Shown: piece by piece, positions 12,301 through 25,020 of the stretch | Numbering within the stretch: position 1 is the stretch's first letter | Layout: each line of letters begins with the position of its first letter | From: Asterella californica | Lineage: Eukaryota > Streptophyta > Marchantiopsida > Marchantiales > Aytoniaceae | Length of the DNA stretch: 64,000 nucleotides | Direction: 5' to 3' | NCBI GenBank assembly: GCA_036924285.1 | Contig: JAYKYS010000006.1 | Coordinates: forward strand, 26,820,001-26,884,000 | Notes under the pieces: model-generated | Database searches by the model: none | What the model was told of the DNA's origin: nothing | The model's input: only the letters and a program-made list of their open reading frames with translations | Position numbers and translations under genes: made by a program

Positions 12301-15134
12301 CAAGACAACACATTGTCAAATTAAGAAACAATTACAACATAATTTTCACAATAATTTGACAGTGCTCATGTCAAAACATACATTGGATTGGAAGACCGAC
12401 GTCATAAATTTATGAAAAATCAGAATCATTATCGCACTATGTCGTAATTCGTTACAACTAGAAATCCACAAAAATTATGACATCATAGGTGTCATAATTT
12501 CATAAAGGTAATCTTAATTATCATCATACAAGTTTTGAAACTAGGACAAGAGTAAGACACAATTGCAATAATAATTAAGATAGAAAAACACGTTAGAGTT
12601 ATAACGTCTTTGCCATAAATATTATCGTTACTTTCAAAATCTAATTATAAATCTAATTCGATGCTTTTATGTCATAAATTGTGTCAGACTCGATGACTGA
12701 ATTATTAGTACAACATTGAGACAACGTTAAGACGAAAATACCTCGATATTGGAAAGTTTGCTGATTCATGTCACAAATTTACATATCAATGAAGAAAATA
12801 AACACTAGTTTTAACACTTACAAACTCTATGGTGAATTTTAGCTTCTTATCAGCGCATAGTTTGTGAGTTTTAACGTGCATCTTCTCCACCTTCTTCTCT
12901 TGGGATATTCGTTCCACACATTAACATCCAAACGGCTGTGCTCTTTCAATTCTCATTTTGTCTGTTTGTCAATAATCTTTCGCATCTCGTCTATTGTTAA
13001 CTCTCTTTCACAAAAATGAGCAACATGTGCGTTGAGATATATCCTACGGTTTTGACCTCAGCCAGACATTTTGTTTCTCAAAAATGATTCTGCGAGTAGG
13101 TGCCTATTCTCGTAAAATCCTTGAATCTCATTGAGGATGGTTCTCTTCTATGTGAGGAGAAGACTACACCTTCGAGGTGTTGGTCTCATATGACGCTCAC
13201 ACACCATCTGCACATTTGCATTGAGATCGTTCATCTCCACTTTCTTGTTCAGTACACCTATTTTTGCGTTTATTGATAGTCTCACTTTCTTTCTGGGAGG
13301 TGGAGGGCCCATTGTAGTGTTCTAATCGACCTTTAGTATAGAAGACGAAGTGCCATAAGACGAGTTCTGGTTACAAGCACTTTCCACTTGATCTTTCTCG
13401 ACATCCATGGTCTGCATGGACTGGATCAGAGTGGATCCAATCTCTTTTGTCACCTCTTGCGTAACTTGATCTCCAACCTTCTGCATCATAGACATCAGTT
13501 CTTGTAAGTTATCTTGCCCCCCAAGCGCGGAACAAATCCTTGACTCGAGCTACAAGTCATGGCAGAAGCAGGTGGAGTCGGTTCTTGTTGACTATCTGTA
13601 AAGATCGCTGCATTTTCTGAATATACCATCCTCTAAAGAATGTACGTCAAATGTGTAGATACAGATCGAAGTGCAACTGGAAGTGACGAGAATCCAAGAA
13701 GAGGAGAGTAGATGTGCCTGGTGTTTGGAACTTGAAGTTGTGATAAGAAAGATGCATTTGAAATAGATACATCGATTCACGAAAAAAAATGATATCATTC
13801 AGATAGCGGATTAAAAATTTCCAACATAAGTTTGACAATGAATAAAATTGTTAAAGGTCCGACAACATTAAGACGTTATTACGACATAAGATTTGGCTTA
13901 ATTTATGTCTTACAACTTATGCTTTTTGACAACTTTTCTGACATTAACACTTACATTAGTTCAGGCATGTTATATATCATTTGACCTAAATGTATACGAT
14001 GATTTTTATGTGATATGACGATAACGATTACGATAAAAATTATGACACAAAAAATATCTTAATGATGTAATAATTTATGTCAGTATTTTGAAAGTAATAT
14101 CAAAATCATTTTTATCTATATTCTTACATCTTTCAGTGAGTAAGATAATCGATGCAGAAAATAAAAAATTATCGAAATTCTTACGACATCCGGTTGCTAT
14201 CAGAAATATGTCTTAAAACTGTATTTTCATACTAAAACCGAGTACGATGAATTCAAGATAATACCGACAATACCATTTCTGACATTCATTTTGATAAGTA
14301 GAATTTTGATGTCAAAATTGTAAGCCAATACAGGAATGTTGTTTTAATAAATGTCTAAATTTTTAAGATGCTATTTTATGACATCATAGCGATGATAAAT
14401 TTATTATAATAAAATTTTGTCTAAGTCCATTATCAGAATTTTGTGAGAATTTATGTCTTAATTATTTCAGAAATGTTGAATTTCAGAATTATGTCAAGAT
14501 CCGACCGTGTTTTAAAACATGTGAATCTGTAATAGTGAAGCAGTTATTTCTGCTCATGAGTATCATGAGATCCGACCATTCTCTCTTATGGAATGAGCTA
14601 GGCATGAGCGGTCATGGTAACCCTAATCTTGCTAAACGAGTGATTGCAGCAACAACAGTTCTTTTATTATCAGTTTCCCAGTACAAAAGTCGAGTTATGA
14701 GCGGACCTCTCTTATTTAATCATGTCTTGATCAAACCCTTTGATTAACAATAGACGATTTTACAAATCATCCTGCCATGTCATGTTGTGTTTTCCAGTTT
14801 GTATTTCGGACTTGTTTCAGATTAACATTACAAACGTCATGTTTCGTTCTTAGAGTTCATGGTGAACTTCACACGTGTACATAATAATGGACTTCAGCAT
14901 GACACGATGACTGGTAAGACGATCGGTCAATCAACGATATTATCAAGACATGATGTGATAAGAAAAGTCCGATCAAACTTGACTTTTGTACCGGAGGACT
15001 ACAAAAAGCAAAAAGCAACCGCAACAAAGATGTGCATGTGAATGCACTGACTGCAATTTTGGAGGTCAAAAACCCTTGAGCGCACTTTGGGAACTGTCGT
15101 ACCACAGTGAGCATGGTCTTGTCTTGATGGTAAG

Positions 15135-15714
15135 ATGCAGGGAAGGCATCCGCCGAATAGCCGTAAGCAAGAAGCTGATGACTTGTGGGAGAGGTGTAAG
15201 ATGGTGCCTACGGGGCTGAAGGAGGCTATCCAGCGTAGTAAAGAAGTATACAAGGATTATGTAGAAGGCTGGGAAGGATCCTGCTTCCATCAGGAAACCT
15301 ACCTACCAGATGTGTGCTGAGGTGAACCAAATGGTTCGAGACCGAGAGCGAAAGCTGGACTTGGAACTGTACTCTTCTATCAACGACGACAGAAGAAGAA
15401 GTTCTGGATAGAATCGCAAAAGCTCACTAGAGCTCGGGACCCTTGCGGATTCAAGGCGTTATGAACGAGTGTTGGTGACCAACCCTTCGCTGATACGTAA
15501 TATGCTGATGGAACAGTATAGAGAGCTGAAACCACTTCGTCCCCAGGGATCCTTAGACTTCGAGTGGAGGAATTTGTCAGAAACACAAAACAATCTAAGG
15601 ATGCTTGAACAGCTTCACCATCCACTAATCGTGGAGGAAACTGCGCAAGGAGTACCTGACAGAGTAAAGTTTAAAGTTCGGGAATGTCATAAACACACTA
15701 TGAGCTCTTAACGT
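15135..15714 (+). pseudogene. Unrecognised broken coding region
   Basis: One frame reads DLWERCKMVPTGLKEAI...VYKDYVEG up to about 15280. The sense then continues in another frame as AGKDPASIRKPTYQMCAEV...DLELYSSINDDRR, passes one TAG at 15409-15411, and goes on as YERVLVTNPSLIRNMLMEQY...SLDFEWRNLSETQNNLRMLE to a TAA near 15711. The shift between frames plus one stop, with protein-like composition on both sides, suggests a decayed gene or captured fragment rather than chance. It is hydrophilic and helix-rich, with no signal peptide or membrane segment. I do not recognise the family. Confidence 0.4.
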
Positions 15715-16772
15715 CGGGTAACGACCTCATCATACTGTCTTTCAAATGTCCGCATGGCTCTATGCCCATTCCAGTTCACTGGGATGGGCATAATAATACG
15801 CTACAGACCAAAGATGATGTCTACAGTCCGACAAGTCATCGATATGACGAAGTAACTAGATTTGCAGTCGATAGCCGGCCAGAGGTGTGATCAAGCAATA
15901 CATCATTAAGAGGATGTGATCAAGCACGACAAACCTATGGGGTTATGATCAAGCAAATCTCGAATTTAGAGGTTGGGTTCCTTTACAAGAATCTTTGACA
16001 TTTTTAGAAATGTCAAAGCATGATTATATCTAGATGTTCAAGATATACCGCGCTTTGATATAGCTCGAACATCTGTGGGGCATCTCTCTAGGGATCAGCG
16101 AAAGGACCTCACAGTCCCCCCGGTTCGAGCTCTTGAATCTGGGTTGTAACTGAACCATGGACAGCACAAGACGGGTACCGAAGTCAGCGTCTCACAGGAT
16201 GTGAAAGTTTGGCTCCACTTCTCTGTACAGATGGTATCCGGTTAGTGTTGTTCATCCTACTATGCCCCCACCGCGAAAATCCTCGAGAGTTATCGGCAGT
16301 GACTCCCGAGACTGTTTAGTGCTATCTACAACGTAGACACCAAAATCCAGTTTTTACGCATTGACTGATAAACCTACCGACTAAAGCATTTCTCTAGGAC
16401 ACATCTAAGTCTCTATCTATTCCTTGATCCATCACCCTTAAGTTAAATGTCTTGTAAGAGTTTAAGCGGCTTGTCTGAATCTTTTGATCCGGACATCCGA
16501 GACCAAAGCTTGGCGACTCTTCACCTTCACCTGTTCTAACTTTAACACTTCATAGCATGGCTTCATGGCTTCGTCCGCTTTGTGTTGAAAGGAAAACTGG
16601 AGACTCTGCAGTGCTGAATACAATCTTCTTTGGCGCAGTAATCAAGCTGCTTAATATTGTACAGTTTTGGAGAAGGTAACATCTCCAAAATGACTCCAGG
16701 ACTAGATGTGGGAACATAACGAGTGTGAATCACACTGGACAATTAGCAGTCTCCTCTCACCTCTACTCAAAC
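15715..16772. other. Intergenic downstream of MGST3, no supported gene
   Basis: It contains a near-perfect hairpin at about 15758-15792 (ATGCCCATTCCAG pairing with CTGGGATGGGCAT) and three spaced copies of TGATCAAGCA near 15888, 15918 and 15947. No coding exons were found on either strand. Confidence 0.5.
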
Positions 16773-18701
16773 CTAACTGATTGGTAACATTCCAATTTGT
16801 TTAATGCCGAAGACTACGTTTGTTCCTAGAAGTCCAATGAGTGCGAAGAAATGAAAAGCTCCCCTCAATCGCTTTGCTGGATCGCCAGTGTAGTATCTAT
16901 TCATAGACACGATGAAACAAAAGTTATACTGAGGATATCGACGACGGAGTCACCAAACAACGACGATGACGGGCAAGGTAGTGAAACAAAACACGGGCGT
17001 TGGTTCGCTCGGTGCCAATCTAAATCTACTCGCAGTTTTGGAGATTCGCAACAGCTGAACCGGAAGTTGCTGACAAACCAGTCGGTGGATTGTAGGCCAC
17101 AAGCACGAGATATTTCCACTCGAAGGTACGCTTCATCGGAAACTTGCAAGTGGAAGGTGGCGGACGAACTTCTTTTTCGTTATTTGGAGGTACGGGAAAA
17201 ACTCTATCCATCTGCTTACTGCACCGACAGTCAAGGGCCTTCCTGCAGAGGGAATATCAAACCCGAAAAGTGGAAGGAAACTTACCCTAGAGAGAAGACT
17301 ATTCGTCCGATGACCCATAACATGCCAAACCTGCATCATACACGCATATCGCAAATGAGGCATACTAAATTCAACATCCAGTGTTCCTGATCTTTTGCAG
17401 ATGCTGTACGGGCCCAGCAGAGATTCCCTGCATCAATTCTCAACTGGCCCTTTAAAGTCGTCCAAAGGATGGCAGCTGATACGCAACAGCAATAGTGGCA
17501 AAACACAATCCATATGATAAACGCCTGGCCAGAGGCCTCAGACGGACACAGATAAAGTATTTGGCGCTCAGTTTGCTTGCTTACACTGCAGATGTAATCG
17601 GGTAACCAAGTCCACCAGCGAGAAGCAACGCTAGATATGCAGGATACGACTCCAGAGTATTCTGGTGCGCACGCTGATAGCAGTTGAACACAGAGGGCTC
17701 AGCGTCCTCGTACATCTGTCACATTGCAGCCGTTGGAGATTCAATACTGCACAACAAGAACCAAAAAGCATCTAATATCTGAAGTAAAATTTAGGGCTTT
17801 TGCGGCTTCTCAGTTTCTTTCATCTCAAACAAGTCCCTGCTCCTTCTTTATGAAGACACTGCAGTGCGCGCTAGTTGAAACCGTGCTGTATCTGACGATT
17901 GAGACAGCATATTGCCATCCGATTGACCTGATGAGCTGCATACCTTCGGGTACTGGATTCCATACTTTCTTCGTTGCATACCAACCTGAAATACAGGACA
18001 AAGCGATAAGTCGCCAGATAGACTCAACACAATATTAGAAACTTGGTAAAGTCCTCACTGACAAGTGGAAAGAATTCAAAAGTATGCAAACCCGCTCGGA
18101 ATCTAGTAAACGACCTCATAGCCTCAAACATACTGCTGTTCGTTGCAAGGCTTCATGAGAATTCGGATGACTGCTTCAATGCTACTCGAACTGTACGAAG
18201 TTCACTGCTCTGCATTTCTGGGTGGATGAAGTTTTCGCAGCAACAGGAAGTCCACAGTTCTATACCATAACTGAGATATATTTTCTAGCTTAATTTTCCG
18301 TGGATCAAATCGACACTAACACAATGTACACAATGTTTACGAGGCCTCAGTTCGGAGCATACACAGCGGGAGGTCTCGAGAAACAAAGACAAATGCTGAG
18401 AATGTCTAGAACAAGGGGGCATGAGAGGAACAGATGGAATGTAGGAGACCTGGATAGCTTGCCACTGAGTGAGCACGTAGCTCGAAGCTGCGGTCAGAAT
18501 CACGTAGCCATACGCGGCAGGCAGAGGAACAGGAGCTGCGGCCATCACGAGCGGGTGAGATCTTCGTCTCAGAGCAGGAGCTGCAGAGCGAGGAGAGAGC
18601 GTGAGGGGCGAAGCCAGGAAGCTGTTGCTGCAAGATCCCAGAGAAACAGCATTCTGTGCAACGCGGACGATCATGGTGGTCGCCATTGCTCTAGCTCTCA
18701 C
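16773..18701 (-). CDS. Microsomal glutathione S-transferase 3 (MAPEG family), five exons
   Basis: Minus-strand exons are 18450-18701, 17944-17985, 17585-17715, 17286-17330 and 16773-16896. Every intron is GT-AG, and the exons total 594 nt, giving 197 residues and a TAG stop. The protein is a MAPEG membrane enzyme with glutathione transferase/peroxidase-type activity, usually in the ER or mitochondrial outer membrane. Family marks in order: [20 protein letters not shown] (first membrane helix), [26 protein letters not shown] (the MGST3/LTC4S signature), [16 protein letters not shown] (second helix), [20 protein letters not shown], and [16 protein letters not shown] (last helix). The first 52 residues are extra relative to the roughly 145-residue family norm and are rich in Ser, Arg and Ala, like an organelle presequence. 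Met53 (MAAAPVPL) is the alternative start. The gene looks intact. Confidence 0.93.
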
Positions 18702-19016
18702 TCTCTCACCACTCGCCTGTCACTGTAACCGGAGACTCCAGAATCTGTCGAGAATCTGTCGCAAATCTGTTCCGATACCTCTTTTACTTCTTGAGTACAG
18801 TGGACCACAGAATCACACTTGTACTTCTTGCTAGGTCCGCACGACATGTCTGCCCTGCCCCGCGCCAGGCGGCACCGATTGAAACTTTCCCCATACCTTC
18901 ATTATGTCTATCAAGGCTCACTGCGCACCATAGTGACCTGGAAACGAAAATCCTTTTGTCTAACTGTGTAGAAGCTTCCATGAAGAACAATAAACTTTTA
19001 TTCAGTCGTTGAAGAA

Positions 19017-19199
19017 AAGTTATTTAAAAGGAACTGGAGACAGAAAGTGAAAGCAGGTCTTTTCTTTTCACCTCCGGAGCTCTGCCTGACAGAAGGTGTT
19101 TCTTTCCAAGTTATTTGAAAAGGAACTGGAGACAGAAAGGAAAAGCAGGTCTTTTCTTTTCACCTCCGGAGCTCCGCCTTACAGAAGGTGTTTCTTTCC
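19017..19199. repeat. Two-copy 91-bp tandem duplication upstream of MGST3
   Basis: Copies at 19017-19107 and 19108-19199 share AAGTTATTT, GGAACTGGAGACAGAAAG and CACCTCCGGAGCTC, with few differences. They lie about 320 bp upstream of the MGST3 first exon as annotated, so they could affect its promoter, though no regulatory motif is evident. A looser repeat of AAAATGTCAA follows at 19282 and 19358. Confidence 0.9.
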
Positions 19200-20079
19200 T
19201 AACAAGGTGTCAAAATGAGGAGGAAGCGCATCATGCATACCACGTAGGTCAGCGAAGTCAAGGATTACTTTTTTAGAAGTCAAAATGTCAATAAAGAACA
19301 TTATCCCGGTTCCTGAAACAAAGAATTACTTTTAAAGTAAAATTTGATAGAAGCCAAAATGTCAACAAGAAACATAACTTTCTAGAAAGAGAAATAAAGT
19401 GCGTGGATTCTGATGCCGTGAAGCATAAAAAGTCCAGCAAGAAGAATGAAATGTAAATTTTCATTTTGATTGTTCCCACACCTTCCGTCCAGGAAGAGTA
19501 CAGTGATATTTTTTGCAGTGAAAGTAGAATACCGGAGTCCAGGAGGGGTGAATATCCATGTGGTATGAATAAAAATAATTTTATAATAATTATACGAGGT
19601 GAATATGCATCCAAAGTGAACTTCTATCAAAAAGATAACAGTGGGAGCAAAATTATATGACATCATTCGTTCTCAGATTAATTTATAATATTTTTGGATA
19701 ATATCTATTTATTGAATTTTGATATATAGTAAATTTAACACATCGGAACAGATATGAGAGAGAGAAAATTGAATAATCATGTAACTTGTAGTTTACATGT
19801 GACTACTAATCCGAAACATTCATAATCTCTATTTAGAATATGCATGGTACAACAACTTCGAGGAATAGTGACCTTGTACTTTACATGTGGCTGTTGAATC
19901 AAAAACAACCGTAAGTTCTTCTTTACAGTATGTATGGTTTCAATGAGTTCGGGACAGTTTAGATAACCATATGTTTCATGATACTCTCCTAACGTATAAA
20001 CCTGGATTGAACGGATGCTCTTCTGACCGTATAAATATAAATTGAAAAAATAAACAACAATTAATCCTGAAGTAAAATT

Positions 20080-22200
20080 AATCTAAATAATAAATTAATA
20101 TATTTCCTTTCTCCATCGAAATATGGAAGAGGTGAATATGCAAGGAAATTTGGCTAATCTAATAGTGAATATCAAACCAGTATCGTGATTGTATAGTGGA
20201 GAAAGATTGTCTTCTTGGGTTTCCCTCCTAGTCTTGATTTAGTGATTTTCTCGAGCGTTTCCGACTGTAACATTTTCGTATGATCTGATATTTATTTGGT
20301 TAGATAATACACTTTGTTGAGAAGTACAATCTCACTCGATCTTTTTCCTTGCATATTTTGATACGCAAGGACGAGGAACTGTTATTAACATAAGAAACCG
20401 AGTAATCTTGAGTTTTTATGATGTTGAATTCTTTTTCTTTGATATGAATTATCAAATTATGTGTTCCAGTTTTCACTCCGTTTTTTCCGTTTATTCATTT
20501 CCGTTCCAAAAGTGACCCCGCTACATATTCTGCAGAGCCATTGGGATGAATACTACAAATTATTATATTGTTACATGAAAAAGTTAAAATCTTTACCGGA
20601 GTGGAATAGTGGAACAAAGCAGAAAAATGATAAATATAATATGCATGCAACATGAACTTCTGGAGAACTTTTGTCAGGTTGGTGTTTTCGCAAAGGAATT
20701 AAATGTTCGGCAGAAATTCTATACCATGATTTTCCGCTTGGTATATATTCAAAGCTACCTTTAATATTAAATGTTAGCTCGATCTGGAGATGCGAGAAGA
20801 TCTCAACATAACCCAATATGCATGCAACATTAACTTTCTGGGAACTTTTTTTCTCCTTTTGTTAACAAAGAATTATATAAGTGTTAAATAAAATATATGT
20901 ATTAAGTAGATGAAATAATTAAAAAATTTCATAAATATTATTTGTTAGCCCATGCCTGCAAACACGGGGAGAGCAGGAAAAAACCCATAAGTCTTATATG
21001 GATGGTCGTGCTTCAGGTGGTACAAGTGCGGGGGACTGTAATCAAAAAACTTAATAATAATCAAGGATTTAATTTAGTACGTAACCCTTCCGACCGGAAG
21101 GGTTAGGTACTAAATTAAATGGCATGCCACCCTCTTCCGAACTCGGAAGAGGGTGAATATGCATGCTTGAAAAAAAATATAAGGGAAGTGTAGCCTCGTG
21201 CACTTCAAAGAGTACAAGTGCGATCGTTTGCTGATGAAAAATATCAAATCAATAGATTTATTTATTACTTACTTTTTTTGTAAAAAACAGTTAAGGTAAT
21301 AAATTAAACCTTTGCATATATGCTTCCTTGAAAATAGAACAGGTGAATACGCAAGGAAGTTAAGCTCTATATAAGAGACCACAGCAGAATTTGAAACTAT
21401 TTTAAGTGATTAGCTAAAGAAAGGTGATTGTTTTTTCAAAGACAAAACCAACCTAACGGTAAGATAGATGGAATTATTATCTCCTTTACGTTCCTTTCTA
21501 ACGTGAAGGAGATAATAAAATATGCATACAACATGAACCTCTGTGGAACTTTTGCCCGCTTTGTGTTATCGAAAAAGACATAAGTATTATGTGAAATTTT
21601 ATACTAACATGTAAAGAAAAATCAAATTAGCTGTAAATATTAAAACCTAACCCTTCTCCTCGAAAGGGTTACGTAAATTTGCATATTTACCTCGTCCATC
21701 AGAAGATGGAGGTAGTGAATATATTCATGCTTCCTGAGTTTTCTACCTAGGAAAGAAAGGAGAAAATTATGGATGAAAATGGGTTGTGGTCATGAAAGGA
21801 CTAGGTTTTGCAATCAGGTTGTGCAAAAAAGCTCTTGAATAAATTAATGTGAAGTATATTTCGTATTATATTTTCTTTGTGTTATCGATAAATATGTAAG
21901 TATTATATATAAATTCTAGAATAAACTGAAGTGAAGTAAGTATCATTTGTTAACAAAGGAGAGCGATGCGGGAAATCCAAACATAACATTAAGTACAAGC
22001 AAACCGACACTCTTCTGAAAGTACAAGTCTAAGATCCTACTCCGAAATAAATATTAATTTATTGTTAATATTAATTTATTATCTAACCCTTTCCTAAAAA
22101 GGATAGGTAACAAATTAATCTGTGCATGCCTATACCTCCTCCATCTCCTCCATCTGACCATCGAGGATCCTGAAGAGTATATATGCATGCTTCATGCACA
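20080..22200. repeat. Cluster of modular hairpin repeats
   Basis: At least five modules combine a hairpin with the box TGAATATGCATGC or a variant. The best is a 54-bp near-perfect palindrome at 21067-21120 (26-nt arms, 25 pairs, 2-nt loop). It is followed by a second hairpin, arms 21129-21140 and 21143-21154, and then GAATATGCATGC at 21155. Others are arms 21475-21492/21500-21517 followed by AATATGCATAC, paired hairpins at 21648-21671 and 21688-21714 followed by GTGAATATATTCATGC, and looser forms at 20100-20150, 21255-21360 and 22080-22200. A second recurrent string, AACATGAACTTCTG...GAACTTTTG, occurs near 20648, 20828 and 21530. No gene is present. Similar modules recur at 43.6, 46.8, 47.4 and 48.6 kb. 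Confidence 0.75.
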
Positions 22201-22309
22201 TGGAAGGAGAATAGAGGAGAAGGACAAGTTACCGTTGCAATTTGAAATCTCCACTGCTCATTGGATGAGGGTACTAGACGTGGATTCTTTTCTTGCGGTT
22301 GCAACGAAG

Positions 22310-24984
22310 AATAAATAAGTAAAATTCTTGTTTCAATTTATCCATCTCTGTATGTCAGGAGGCTATTTGAAGAGAAGTGACACGATGAATAACAAATGGA
22401 TGGGAAGACCTCATCAGTTTGAAGCAAAAAGTATGATCTGAAGCGAATCTTTCATCTTCATGTGGATAGAGGCTTGAACAAACATGACGAGTGGAGCATA
22501 GTCTCGAGTCAAGTCACCAAAGATAAAAATGAATTGTTCAATAAAACAATTGTTGACATTTCGAAACATCAAAGAGATTAAACCATGAAGGAGATTGAAA
22601 GACAACTCAAACTCTACTATACATTGTCATCTGCATCATTGGCTCTCGGTGACTTTAAAGCAATGAACAAGTGTATGAAGAATAAACAAGTATAAACATG
22701 TGCAGCATAAACAAGTGTATGAAGAATATAATTCATGAACTTCACTCTTTGTTTCCAGTTTGGATCTGTAGATAATTTTTCTGTCCACGTTCATGTCTCT
22801 CTGCTTGTTGCATTTGTTTTGATCATGAACTGCTTTTGAAAACTGATGTAGTGATCATGATGTCGTGAATTGAGTGAGGCAAAGTATCATTCACAAAGTT
22901 TTGAAACCCATTTACAACATGACCTTATAGAGTTGGAGGATAAGCCTCTTATAGAATTATTTGCAGCATGGACAATCTGAAAGTCTTTTGTTGAACTAAA
23001 CAATTACAGTAACCATTTGAGAAACAACTAAACATTTTACAGATTTGATCGTGGGTATGTCCCACAAGTAAGAACCCCAACTTGATTTTCTAGAAAACCT
23101 TCATTCAACCAACATGTTCAAGCATGCAAGTATATACTTGTTTTTGTTTTCTTTGGCTGTGTTGTCAAGTTATAAACAAAGCACTTTTGGCAATGTTCCT
23201 TCCCATTCAGTCAAGATGTAGAACCACACCGTCAAGTTTAGATCGTTGTGGATGGTCGGTGGCATGTAGAAGACTTTCGTGCCAAGTCAGAATTTCAAGC
23301 AACCGATAACGTGTATCGGTATGAAATATTTCTGGTCCATGTTCTTTGGAGTCCTTTTAAAATGAAAACATTTGTCTGATCCATCCCATCGATTTGACAA
23401 AACATGTATCTCATTCGATTTTTCAAAGTTTTGTTCAATTCCACCGACTTCTCTCTTTCCTTCGATAGTTGACCATGATGTTGGTTTAATAACTTGATAT
23501 TGTTGTGTTGCAAACTGTTTTGTATATGAAAAATGTACACTATCTGCTGCTGGAATGCAACAGGTCTTTAAAGCAGCTGCCCTCTAGGTTAAGTTAGAGT
23601 TTTGGTTAGCAACACCTTAGGTTAAATTGGAGCTTTGAACAAGTTGGACCGCTACTTAAAAAAGAGAAAAATCTGGACCTGCAAAATGTGAAGGTACCGT
23701 GTTGTAGTGCTCGTCGAGCTGAGCGTCATAGCATGTCTAGATTCATGAAAAGTATACGGTGAGAAAAATCTATCAATTGTAATTTAGTTAAACATAAGTT
23801 TTAAGAATTGTGCAGTAAGTGATAGGTGGGTCAGATTGTAGATATTAAAGTTCTGAGGAGTAGATTGTAGTACAAGTACCCAAAAGAGTTTGTACTAGTG
23901 AGAATCTGTCTGTGGTGGCGAAATGTGAAAACTGGAAGCAATGAAAGACACTTAAACTTACAAAGAGCTTATCATCGCCTTGGTAAGTTATTACCTCACC
24001 TTTTTTGATAAAAGCTCCAATCAATCCACCAAATCTTCGATTTCTCTTCAAACCAATTCAGTAAAGACATAAAAATCCTCTTTTCTCAAATTTCAAAAAA
24101 CTAAATAGATTAAAATGTAATATATTTAAAATAGTATTGATATTTTTATTTATATATATTCAATCCAATAGTAAATAATCAAATGTCTCCTTGTGCTTAA
24201 CAATATCTTTTTTTAAAAACGTTTTATTCCGTAAGTTAAAGCTTGATACATTCCTAAAGGACTTAGACGGTTCTCTATTCAACGCTATGCATGGTTCTTT
24301 GGTAAATTCTAGTTGAATCTGAAAAACTACTGAGAATGAGTATCCTAATGCAGGTTACAAGTTTGGTCAAGAAGAAGAAACTGCCCAGCTGCGCCAAGAT
24401 AAATAAAAAAGCATAATGATTTATTTTTGCATGCTTTCCTTGGCCTGAGTAAAAAAATGGAGTTCGTAATAAATTCAATAGTAAGTTGTTATTATATATA
24501 AAATTGAATATATAGATTTTTAGAATATAAAATTTTATTCTAAAAATGAAATTTATAACAAATGAAATATTATCAATTTTTCTTTTTTTGTTATAAACAT
24601 ATCAAACTTAAATAAAACATGTTTATATAATTTTTTGTAAATATTGAGAAATTAAAGGAAATACATTATACTATGTCTTTCTTTAGGATATAGAAGATAT
24701 TTTTATCTAATTGATACTTTTCTTCATTAGATTGTAAACTTCCTCATATTGAAATAGAAGATATTTTCTTCGAGTCATCAAAAAAGTGGCCACGAATATC
24801 TCCTTCTAATTTAAAAAAAAATATAGAAAAAATATAAAAATAGTTAATCCAACTATAAAAATCCATCAATCCACAGATGATGTGTAAAAAGATAAAGTTG
24901 AGTACCACAATCAGTAGCGAAATATGGATAAAGATTCGTACTAGAGAAAGGTCCACTCAATGCTCTAACGACCACATCAGGTAT

Positions 24985-25020
<36 letters not shown>

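Larger units (their letters stand above)
6322..14537. mobile_element. Decayed CACTA (En/Spm) DNA transposon with a nested gypsy element
   Basis: The right end reads ...AATAGTG at 14537, so its inverted terminus is CACTATTACAGATT. The left end starts CATTACTACATATT at 6322, giving 11/14 matches, with the CACTA core now CATTA. Both ends are flanked by AAG, a 3-bp target-site duplication as expected for CACTA elements. The terminal kilobase on each side is full of short motifs in both orientations (GTCTTAA or TTAAGAC, and ATGACATC-like units), typical of CACTA subterminal repeats. Examples of GTCTTAA lie near 6397, 6570 and 6692 on the left and near 14207 and 14455 on the right. Remnants of acidic proteins lie on the minus strand. 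The interior is split by a Ty3/gypsy insertion at about 8.7-12.0 kb. No intact transposase remains. The TIR match is short, so the boundaries are an inference. Confidence 0.55.

Noticed and set aside
16851..17390. 179-codon plus-strand open frame
   Set aside because: It runs antisense across MGST3 exons 4 and 5 and the intron between them, and has no recognisable domain.
18300..18728. 142-codon plus-strand open frame
   Set aside because: It is antisense to the first exon of MGST3, which carries the clear MAPEG sequence.
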